Positions 30,560 to 37,512 of a stretch of DNA of 38,141 nucleotides are shown piece after piece (the stretch's first letter is position 1; every line of letters starts with the position of its first letter). Position numbers and translations under genes: made by a program. Source of the DNA: a virus. The notes below the pieces were generated by a model. The model saw nothing but the letters and a program-made list of their open reading frames with translations. It was not told the origin of the DNA and ran no database searches. Where the stretch lies: IMG/VR virus record IMGVR_UViG_3300018426_000061, positions 1 through 38,141 of that record. One strand, given 5' to 3'.

Positions 30560-33185
30560 ATTACGCCCTAAAGATTACGATATTATCTTTTTGAGTTACG
30601 ATGAGCCTAATGCAGACAAAAATTATCATGACCTTTGTACAAAAGTGCCTTGGGCAAAACGTGTTCATGGCGTAGAAGGTTCTGACGCAGCACACAAAGC
30701 TTGTGCAGAGCTTAGTGAGACAGACCGTTTTATAACAGTAGATGCTGATAACATTGTAGATCCAACTTTTATTAATCAAGATCTAGTATTTCAAGATCAT
30801 GTTGATCTTGCAAACAGTGTTGTTAGTTGGAGCGGAAAAAATATTATTAACGGATTGACATACGGTAACGGCGGTATAAAATGTTGGCCTAAACATGTTG
30901 TACAAAATATGAAGACGCACGAAAATGCAGATCCGGACAATGCAGCAGCACAAGTAGATTTTTGTTGGGATATTGAATATTGTCAAGTAGATAAGATATA
31001 TAGCCATGTGCATAATAATGCAACACCTCAGCAAGCATGGAGAGCAGGCTTTCGAGAAGGTGTAAAAATGACTCTAAACGAGGGTGTTAAGATTCCTCGT
31101 GAAAAATTTTCTAAAATACACAAGAAAAACATGGACAGATTGCGTATTTGGCAAACTGTAGGATTAGATGTAGATAATGGTATATGGGCAATGTACGGGG
31201 CTCGTCTTGGCACTTATCTTACAAATTGTACCGACTGGGATTATGTTAATGTCCGTGATTTTGAATATGTTAATAAAATGTGGACTGACAAGTATTCTAA
31301 AATAGACGAGACCGACATTTTATATGAAATGTCTCTCCTTGGAGAGATGATAGTTGATGAACTAGGTATGGATATACCTTTAGAGGTATACAGCGAGGAC
31401 CAAAGCAAATTTTTTAAGTCACTGTACGTTAATCCACCTCGTATTGGTAAAAAGTTTATAAAGGAAGATCGTAGTTTATATGACATTGTAATGATTACAT
31501 ACAATGAGCCAAACGGAGACGAAAACTTCCAAAAGCTACAAACACGTTTTCCTAGAGCGAAACGTGTACATGGTGTTAAGGGTATACACAACGCACACAT
31601 AGAAGCAGCTAAACAAGTAGGAAGTGAATTATTTTGGGTTGTAGACGGCGACGCAGTAATAACAGATGATTTTATGTTTGATTATGTGTCACCACAAAAT
31701 GAAAAAGACTATGTAAAAGTTTGGCGTAGTGTCAATCCTGTAAATGGACTAGAGTATGGTTATGGGGGAGTAAAATTGTTACCCCGTGCATTAACGGAAC
31801 ACATGGACACTTCAAAGCCTGATATGACAACAAGCATTAGTTCTAAATTTAAACCTATGCCAATTGTAAGTAACTATACAGATTTTGCTGTAGATGAATT
31901 TACAGCTTGGCGTAGTGCATTTAGAGAGTGCTGTAAACTAGCAAGTAAAATTATAGATAGGCAAAAATCAGACGAAACTGATGATAGACTAGATGTTTGG
32001 TGTACTCAAGCAGATGGCAAGTTTTCAGAAGCAGTGTTGCAAGGAGCAAACGCAGGTAGGGAATTTGGCCTTGCTAACAGATATAATAAAGAAAATTTAG
32101 CAAAAATAAATGATTTTGATTGGTTACAAAAAGAGTTTGATAAAAGACACACTGCTGAACAAGTAGAAAATATTCATATAGGTTCCGATGCAGACGACTT
32201 TTTTGAACAAGAAGAAAAAGACATTCAAATGTCGTCTAATCCAATAAGGGACTTATTAGATCGTTTTGAATTAATATACGGTAAAGATATAGAAAATGTC
32301 AGACGCATGTATAATGATAAAGACTTGTCTAGTATTTTCAAACTAACTAACAATGACGAATTACGTAAAGCAGTAGTTGAAGAGAATTTACATAGCATTT
32401 TTAGATTAGTTGACTGTGATGAAGATTTAAGAAAAGCAGTGCTTGAAAAAAATCTTTATAGTTTGTCAAGGCTAGTACCAGAGTTAGCTGATGAATTTAA
32501 ATTAATGAATGAAGATACAAATTCACTATGGAGAGTTTTAGAAAAGTATACTAACAGTAAATTTGTAATACCTCTTAAAAAATTAATTAATGATGAAAGA
32601 TTTGATTTAGATTCTCTATCGCGAGGACAACTTCAAAGCAAGTTATGGCTTATAGAAGAACTTAGAAACTTAAATTTAAATCTTAAAAAAGTTTGTATCT
32701 GTGCCGGCTGGTATGGGACAATTGTTCCATTGATGCAAGAGGCAAATATTAATTTTGATTATATTAGAAGTTTTGATGTTGATCCAACTGTTTGGGAAAT
32801 AGCAGAAATAATCAATAAAGATCTTGTAATTGATGGATGGAAGTTTAAAGCTCAAACTGCAGACATACATCATTTAGATTTTAGAACAACAAGATACGAA
32901 ACATTAAAATTAACCGGCGGTAACGAATGGCTTAAAACCGAGTTTGATACTATTATAAATACCAGTTGTGAGCATATATCTGATTTTAATAGCTGGTACT
33001 CACGCATTCCGTCGGGACGATTAATAATTTTGCAAAGCAATAACTATTATGATATTCCTGAGCACGTAAATTGTTCTCCGTCATTACAGGACTTCGGTGG
33101 TACTACTCCGATGGAAACAGTGTTATATGAAGGTCAACTAGAATTAGATAAGTATACAAGGTACATGCGAATTGGATATAAGTAA
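30549..33185 (+). CDS. Three-part fusion: two glycosyltransferase-like domains plus methyltransferase-like domain
   Basis: An 878-residue protein. Domain 1 (about 8-190) and domain 2 (about 309-480) are clear duplicates: YDIIFLSYDEPNADKNYHDL versus YDIVMITYNEPNGDENFQKL, AKRVHGVEG versus AKRVHGVKG, D-x-D motifs TVDADN (about 62-67) and VVDGDA (about 363-368), and NGLTYGNGGIKCWPK versus NGLEYGYGGVKLLPR. A charged helical linker (about 565-690) contains several copies of an L-R-K-A-V-x-E-x-N-L-x-S-I/L-x-R-L-V unit. The C-terminus (about 710-878) looks like a SAM-dependent methyltransferase, with motif I KKVCICAGWYGT (about 712-723), RSFDVDPTVWE (about 740) for the ribose-binding acid, and FDTIINTSCEHISDF. 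The enzyme roles follow from the motifs; the substrate is unknown. It overlaps both neighbours, consistent with coupled translation. Confidence 0.68.
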   Translation: MNNRLRPKDYDIIFLSYDEPNADKNYHDLCTKVPWAKRVHGVEGSDAAHKACAELSETDRFITVDADNIVDPTFINQDLVFQDHVDLANSVVSWSGKNIINGLTYGNGGIKCWPKHVVQNMKTHENADPDNAAAQVDFCWDIEYCQVDKIYSHVHNNATPQQAWRAGFREGVKMTLNEGVKIPREKFSKIHKKNMDRLRIWQTVGLDVDNGIWAMYGARLGTYLTNCTDWDYVNVRDFEYVNKMWTDKYSKIDETDILYEMSLLGEMIVDELGMDIPLEVYSEDQSKFFKSLYVNPPRIGKKFIKEDRSLYDIVMITYNEPNGDENFQKLQTRFPRAKRVHGVKGIHNAHIEAAKQVGSELFWVVDGDAVITDDFMFDYVSPQNEKDYVKVWRSVNPVNGLEYGYGGVKLLPRALTEHMDTSKPDMTTSISSKFKPMPIVSNYTDFAVDEFTAWRSAFRECCKLASKIIDRQKSDETDDRLDVWCTQADGKFSEAVLQGANAGREFGLANRYNKENLAKINDFDWLQKEFDKRHTAEQVENIHIGSDADDFFEQEEKDIQMSSNPIRDLLDRFELIYGKDIENVRRMYNDKDLSSIFKLTNNDELRKAVVEENLHSIFRLVDCDEDLRKAVLEKNLYSLSRLVPELADEFKLMNEDTNSLWRVLEKYTNSKFVIPLKKLINDERFDLDSLSRGQLQSKLWLIEELRNLNLNLKKVCICAGWYGTIVPLMQEANINFDYIRSFDVDPTVWEIAEIINKDLVIDGWKFKAQTADIHHLDFRTTRYETLKLTGGNEWLKTEFDTIINTSCEHISDFNSWYSRIPSGRLIILQSNNYYDIPEHVNCSPSLQDFGGTTPMETVLYEGQLELDKYTRYMRIGYK

Positions 33186-33396
33186 TTTATCTGTGCGAGA
33201 TTTACAAAAAGAAAGTGCACGAGCACTAGCTACAATTGAAGCAACAAATAACAACATATACAGATTCAATAAACAAGCTCATCATAACAGTCATAATTGG
33301 TATAAAGCTGTTATAGAATGGTATATTGAAGAATACGGAGATCTGCCCAGCAAAATAGGCCCGGGTAAGGACATAAAACTAGTGAGTGACAGATAA
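33172..33396 (+). CDS. Small uncharacterised protein
   Basis: A 74-residue product overlapping the end of the fusion gene by 14 bases. The start is a TTG with AAGG about 11 bases upstream; a GTG at 33193 would give a 67-residue version. It is mostly helical by composition: VRDLQKESARALATIEATNN, then a His/Asn-rich stretch, NKQAHHNSHNWYKAVIEWY (about 34-52), and a C-terminal GPGKDIKLVSDR. There is no Cys, signal peptide or membrane segment. I do not recognise it. It lies five bases before the next gene, in the same operon. Small size and position between enzyme genes would allow a carrier or substrate role, but nothing in it proves that. Confidence 0.6.
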   Translation: MDISNLSVRDLQKESARALATIEATNNNIYRFNKQAHHNSHNWYKAVIEWYIEEYGDLPSKIGPGKDIKLVSDR

Positions 33397-33401
33397 ACTT
33401 T

Positions 33402-34058
33402 ATGAGTTTATACAATTATTTTATATTAATAGATGTGCAGTATGATGCTATGCCTACTCTAATGGTACCTTTCCAGAAAACAGTCCAAGATAATTTTTTA
33501 AGAATATTAGGCTTTATACAGGAATGCAAATACTGGCAATCTTTAGAAAAAACAATCTTTGTATACGCTCATAATTATTCAACCAACCTCAATGATGTAG
33601 CAATATTACAAGACGAAGTTGATGCATATAATAATGATAACCACATACCTAAAGATAGAAAAGTTATAGTTACACATTGCAACAATTTAGACGCATTAGG
33701 AAAATTATATCTATCTCATCCACCAAGAAGAAATTTTATTTTAGGCGGCAATATGACAGGTTGTATGATTAATCCAGCGTTAAATTTTAATTATTTTGAC
33801 ATTAGAAAATTTAACGATAATACTTATATTGTTCCTGAATTATGTTATGATCAAGGAGCGCACTCAATTATTCACGTTATGGACGTGTATTTAAATAGAG
33901 GAATAAAAGTAATGAGTTTAGATACACTAAAGTATTATCTATTTGAACAGTCTATTAGGAATAATGGATTTTATTTTACTAAAAAGGAAAACGATTTTGA
34001 TATTTTCATCGAAAATCAAACTTTATTATCTAAAAGAGAAAGAGGAAATAAGTTTTAG
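33402..34058 (+). CDS. Uncharacterised protein with faint cysteine-hydrolase (isochorismatase-type) resemblance
   Basis: A 218-residue protein. Three features recall the isochorismatase-like cysteine hydrolase fold: an opening strand with an aspartate, YFILIDVQYDAM (D11); a second strand, KTIFVYAHNY; and RRNFILGGNMTGCMINPA, whose C121 sits where the family's nucleophile follows a G-x-x-T-x-x-C-V pattern. The catalytic lysine normally found between the Asp and Cys is not obvious; the corresponding area reads KVIVTHCNNLDALGK. So it may be diverged, inactive, or not a member. A strand plus helix follow (IIHVMDVYLNRGIKVMS), then a Lys-rich end. No clear ribosome binding site precedes the ATG. The next gene starts inside this one. 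Confidence 0.62.
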   Translation: MSLYNYFILIDVQYDAMPTLMVPFQKTVQDNFLRILGFIQECKYWQSLEKTIFVYAHNYSTNLNDVAILQDEVDAYNNDNHIPKDRKVIVTHCNNLDALGKLYLSHPPRRNFILGGNMTGCMINPALNFNYFDIRKFNDNTYIVPELCYDQGAHSIIHVMDVYLNRGIKVMSLDTLKYYLFEQSIRNNGFYFTKKENDFDIFIENQTLLSKRERGNKF

Positions 34059-34356
34059 TATAAAGGTAAACGATTATGTTGTAAATAGCTACAAATTTAC
34101 TCGAAAGCAATTTGAATATATTTTAGACAATTGGAATAAACCAGGCGGTGCAGAATTTAGAACCGATAACGGTAGTTGGCTTATCCAACATAAAAAGAGA
34201 GGCCCAAGACCTGAGTGCGTGCCTGCAAGTTTTGTACGCATAACTTTTTGGCGTGACGAACAAAGTTTTGATTACAGAGTAGACTATGATTCTATGATAA
34301 ATATTGAAAAAGAATACTTTTTTCAAAAACACAATAAGATGCACTGGGATAATTGA
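33997..34356 (+). CDS. Small uncharacterised protein, start uncertain
   Basis: The convincing part begins near 34045: KVNDYVVNSYKFTRKQFEYI, then GGAEFRTDNGSWLIQHKKRG, PECVPASFVRITFWRDEQSF and a C-terminal HNKMHWDN. No ATG, GTG or TTG occurs in frame after the preceding gene's stop at 34058. The nearest is TTG 33997, chosen because AAGGA lies seven bases upstream; it overlaps the preceding gene by 62 bases. An ATG at 33964 has AGGA only three bases away, and residues from there look like an out-of-frame shadow. A rare ATA or ATT start nearer 34040 is also possible. It is about 100-120 residues, probably alpha/beta with a beta-hairpin, and I do not recognise it. It ends two bases before the nitroreductase-like gene. 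Confidence 0.55.
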   Translation: MIFSSKIKLYYLKEKEEISFSIKVNDYVVNSYKFTRKQFEYILDNWNKPGGAEFRTDNGSWLIQHKKRGPRPECVPASFVRITFWRDEQSFDYRVDYDSMINIEKEYFFQKHNKMHWDN

Positions 34357-34357
34357 A

Positions 34358-35005
34358 ATGTATAATAATATCGTAGAATTGATGCAAAATTATGTGCATA
34401 ATTGTTTTACATTTACTGATAAAGAAGTAGACGAATCTTTAGTAAATGATATAATAGATAAAATGTATACTTTAGTACCAAGTAAACAAGCAAAAATGCC
34501 GTGGCAAGTAGACATACTAGGCCCTAATCGTTCTGAAGAAGAGAAAAAAATACTTTACAATTGGTCGATGAACTTTGGACATCCCGAAAAAAATATACCA
34601 GCTAGACCTAATCCTCAGAGTGATGCACCCTATATTTTTATTTTTACACCTAGGTATCTTACGGAAAAAGAAATACACTTAAACACAGATCTATCTGATC
34701 AACGAGCTTTTGAAAAGTCAGCTGCATTAGAAATTGGATTTGCAGCATACATGCTTAAAACTTTAGCAAATAGTGTTGGTTTAGATTTTGGATTTTGCGG
34801 ATGTATAGGCAATGCAATAGAAATGCAAAAGTATTATAATAAAGGAAATGATTGGTATCCTGTGTTGTTATGCGGCATTGGATATGGTACATATGAATAT
34901 GATAACTATGTTACTGATTACAATTTAAATAAAGAAATATATTTTGCTCGACCTTCGTCAATTAGTAAGCCAGAGTTTAGTAGAGTGATTTTTAAACATT
35001 ACTAA
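34358..35005 (+). CDS. Nitroreductase-like flavoprotein
   Basis: A 215-residue protein related to the FMN-dependent nitroreductase family, which reduces or oxidises small molecules with NAD(P)H or dehydrogenates peptide-bound substrates. Family-like features are LVPSKQAKMPWQVDILGP (about 38-55), matching the APSxxNxQPWxFxVV element; SDAPYIFIFTPRYLT; ALEIGFAAYMLKTLANSVGL (about 125-145) followed by DFGFCGCI, the usual helix and strand at the dimer/FMN site; and YPVLLCGIGYGTYE near the end. The usual N-terminal R-R-S-x-R flavin-phosphate motif is missing, so cofactor binding may differ. I start at ATG 34358 rather than the in-frame upstream ATG at 34304, which would overlap the preceding gene by 53 bases. 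Adjacent radical SAM genes suggest a shared pathway. Confidence 0.65.
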   Translation: MYNNIVELMQNYVHNCFTFTDKEVDESLVNDIIDKMYTLVPSKQAKMPWQVDILGPNRSEEEKKILYNWSMNFGHPEKNIPARPNPQSDAPYIFIFTPRYLTEKEIHLNTDLSDQRAFEKSAALEIGFAAYMLKTLANSVGLDFGFCGCIGNAIEMQKYYNKGNDWYPVLLCGIGYGTYEYDNYVTDYNLNKEIYFARPSSISKPEFSRVIFKHY

Positions 35006-35012
35006 TTAGTAT

Positions 35013-36092
35013 ATGTATCAATATGATCAAATTAAAACTATTCATCTAGAGAATACACAGAAATGTCAAGCTAGTTGTCCTATGTGTGACCGTAATCAAA
35101 ATGGCGGCGCTTTAAATCCACATATTAATTTAAGTGAGCTTACAATAGACGATTGTAAGCGTATTTTTGAACCTGAATTTATTGCACAACTTAAAACAAT
35201 GTACATGTGTGGCAATTTAGGCGATCCTATTGTAGCACGTGACACATTAGAAATTTTTAAATATTTTAGGCAACATAATTCTAATATGTGGCTAAGTATG
35301 AATACAAACGCAGGAGCAAGAGATGAAACGTGGTGGCAAGAACTCGCAAGTACCTTTGGCCGCATGGGGGCTGTTATTTTTAGCGTTGATGGTTTATCTG
35401 ACACTAATCATATATATCGTCAAGGGGTAGTATGGGAACATGTTGAACGTAGCATGCGAGCTTTTACAAAAGCTGGCGGACGTGCAAGGTGGGATTTTTT
35501 AATATTTGAACATAATCAACATCAAGTAGACGAAGCTAAAGCGTTAAGTGAAGAGTTAGGTTTTGAAAAATTCGTAGCAAAAAAGACAGGTCGTTTTGTG
35601 AATGCCAACAGCGAGAAAAAAGACAAGCATCAAGCAGTGAATCGCAAAGGTAAATCAACAGCAGAATTAAAGCAGCCAGATAAAAAATATAGAAATAAAG
35701 CAGTAAGCGAAATAGATCAAGTAATATCTAAACACGGTGATATGGAAAATTACTATGACAAAACACCAATAATTTGTAAAGTAAAAGACGAAGGTAATTT
35801 ATATATCACAGCAGAAGGGTTAGCTTTACCTTGTTGTTGGACTGCTGGACGTATGTATAAATGGTGGCACAAAGATCCTAAAGTAGAACAAATATGGGAC
35901 TTTATTGACGGTGCCGGCGGCAAGGATGCATTAAATGCAAAAACACACGGTTTAAAAGCTATATTTGATACTGGTATCTTTGATAATATAGAAAATAGTT
36001 GGCAAAAATCTAGTGTGAAAGAAGGTAAGTTAAAAGTTTGTGCTATGAAGTGCGGAGCCGAGTTTGATCCTTTTGGTGCGCAATTCAAATAA
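35013..36092 (+). CDS. Radical SAM enzyme with SPASM-like C-terminus
   Basis: A 359-residue radical SAM protein. C18, C22 and C25 in KCQASCPMCDRN form the C-x3-C-x2-C motif that binds the [4Fe-4S] cluster and SAM. MYMCGNLGDPIVARDTLEIF takes the place of the usual GGEP SAM-binding motif, and GAVIFSVDGLSDTNHIYRQG fits the later barrel strands. The C-terminal part has cysteines in a SPASM/twitch-like pattern, GLALPCCWTAGRMYKWW, and later VCAMKCGAEFD, for an auxiliary cluster. Such enzymes typically modify peptides, sugars or tRNA, generating a 5'-deoxyadenosyl radical. A lysine-rich insertion (about 190-235, ANSEKKDKHQAVNRKGKS) separates the barrel from the C-terminal domain. It starts eight bases after the nitroreductase-like gene. 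The substrate is unknown. Confidence 0.85.
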   Translation: MYQYDQIKTIHLENTQKCQASCPMCDRNQNGGALNPHINLSELTIDDCKRIFEPEFIAQLKTMYMCGNLGDPIVARDTLEIFKYFRQHNSNMWLSMNTNAGARDETWWQELASTFGRMGAVIFSVDGLSDTNHIYRQGVVWEHVERSMRAFTKAGGRARWDFLIFEHNQHQVDEAKALSEELGFEKFVAKKTGRFVNANSEKKDKHQAVNRKGKSTAELKQPDKKYRNKAVSEIDQVISKHGDMENYYDKTPIICKVKDEGNLYITAEGLALPCCWTAGRMYKWWHKDPKVEQIWDFIDGAGGKDALNAKTHGLKAIFDTGIFDNIENSWQKSSVKEGKLKVCAMKCGAEFDPFGAQFK

Positions 36093-36101
36093 GTACTGCA
36101 T

Positions 36102-37511
36102 ATGAACGAGACAAAATATCCATCTGACACTTTTTGCATTTTACCGTGGGTACACTTGAGTACACGACCCGACGGTAGTATGCGTGTTTGCTGTACAGCA
36201 AATGCAAGTAGTGTTGGGCCTACTAATGATAAAGAGCACGGCGGTCAAGTAGGCATTCTTAAAACTGAAGATGGCAAACCAAACAATCTTAATGTAAGTG
36301 ATATTTTAAGTAGTTGGAACAGCACATATATGAAAAATGTGCGTAAGCAAATGCTTAATGGCGAAGTTCCGTCGAGTTGTGTAAAGTGTTTTAAGGAAGA
36401 AGCAGCAGGTCATCGCAGTAAGCGTCAGTGGGAAACACACTATTGGAGTCAAAGAGTAGATGTTGATAAACTTATAGAAGAAACTCTTGATGATGGCAGT
36501 GTGCCGCCGCAGTTAGCATATATTGACTTACGTTTTGGCACAAAATGTCAATTAGCATGTGTAATGTGTTCACCACATGACAGTAGCGGATGGATAAAAG
36601 ATTATAAAGCGATCTTTCCTGAAGTAGAAAATGCAAGTCTAAAAACTACTATGCAATGGAAAGACAAAGGCAGTTATAACGGCAGCAGTTATAACTGGCA
36701 CAAACAAAATCCTGTGTTTTGGGAACAATTTTACGATCAAATTCCTAACATGCAGCAGATATATTTTGCCGGCGGCGAAAGTCTAATTATCGAAGAGCAC
36801 TACGAAATACTAGAAGAATGCATACGACAAGGTCATGCAAAAAATCTCGAGTTGCGCTATAATTCAAATGGTGTTGAATGGCGGGATGATTTGTTTGATT
36901 TATGGAAAGAGTTCAAACTTGTAAGATTTCATTACAGTGTTGATAGCATACATGAAATGAATGACTATATACGTTACCCAAGTCAATGGAGTCGTACTGA
37001 AGAAGTATTTAGAATATTAGACGAGCAAACAGGCGACAATGTAGAAATAACAGTTGCATGTGCAGTACAAGCACTTAATGTTTATTATCTTCCTGATTTT
37101 ATAAAATGGAAAGTTACCCAAGGGTATAACAAAATAAACATGTGGCCGTTTGGTGCAGGCGGCATAAACTATCATTTTGTTTATCACCCACCGCACTTAA
37201 ATGTAAAAGTTTTGCCAGAATGGTTTAAAGCAGAATGTCGTAAGAAATACGAAGATTTTTATCCTTGGTGGGAAGCTAACTGGAAAAAAAGTATACCTGC
37301 TTGGCACAAAGGTAAAGTAGAATATGAGCAATGGCGTGATGCCGATTACGGCATAAAACGATTAGAAGGTATGTTGCAGTTTATGGAAAGTGAAGATTGG
37401 AGTGTTCGACTTCCTGAAACAAAAGAATTTATCGAATTATGCGATAAGCAGCGTGGACTCAACTGGAAAACAGTATTTCCGGAAATGAAAGATATTTTTA
37501 AAGGACTTTGA
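36102..37511 (+). CDS. Twitch-type radical SAM enzyme with N-terminal auxiliary-cluster domain
   Basis: A 469-residue radical SAM protein of different layout from its neighbour. The auxiliary-cluster part comes first: CILPWVHLSTRPDGSMRVCC (C12, C30, C31) and SSCVKCFKEE (C93, C96). The core follows with C149, C153 and C156 in TKCQLACVMCSPHDSS, the C-x3-C-x2-C motif. YFAGGESLIIEEHYEILEEC (about 221-240) is the GGE-type SAM-binding motif, and LVRFHYSVDSIHEMNDYIRY a later barrel strand. Proteins with this order are frequent in T4-like phages of marine bacteria. The chain ends with a Trp-rich region, WWEANWKKSIPAWHKGK, that could hold the substrate. It begins ten bases after the preceding radical SAM gene, and the two probably act in one pathway. 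The substrate is unknown. Confidence 0.85.
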   Translation: MNETKYPSDTFCILPWVHLSTRPDGSMRVCCTANASSVGPTNDKEHGGQVGILKTEDGKPNNLNVSDILSSWNSTYMKNVRKQMLNGEVPSSCVKCFKEEAAGHRSKRQWETHYWSQRVDVDKLIEETLDDGSVPPQLAYIDLRFGTKCQLACVMCSPHDSSGWIKDYKAIFPEVENASLKTTMQWKDKGSYNGSSYNWHKQNPVFWEQFYDQIPNMQQIYFAGGESLIIEEHYEILEECIRQGHAKNLELRYNSNGVEWRDDLFDLWKEFKLVRFHYSVDSIHEMNDYIRYPSQWSRTEEVFRILDEQTGDNVEITVACAVQALNVYYLPDFIKWKVTQGYNKINMWPFGAGGINYHFVYHPPHLNVKVLPEWFKAECRKKYEDFYPWWEANWKKSIPAWHKGKVEYEQWRDADYGIKRLEGMLQFMESEDWSVRLPETKEFIELCDKQRGLNWKTVFPEMKDIFKGL

Positions 37512-37512
37512 T

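Noticed and set aside
33172-33396. The 74-residue protein as a peptide precursor for the radical SAM enzymes
   Set aside because: It has no cysteine-rich or repeated core and no leader-like cleavage motif; proximity alone is not enough to call it a precursor.
33943-33996. Extension of the small gene at 33997 back to a TTG at 33943 or ATG at 33964
   Set aside because: The added residues are in a second frame of the preceding gene, look like random hydrophobic/lysine translation, and have poorer start signals; the true start remains uncertain.
34304-34357. Upstream ATG for the nitroreductase-like gene
   Set aside because: It would overlap the preceding gene by 53 bases and add an unlikely N-terminus; the ATG at 34358 follows the previous stop directly.
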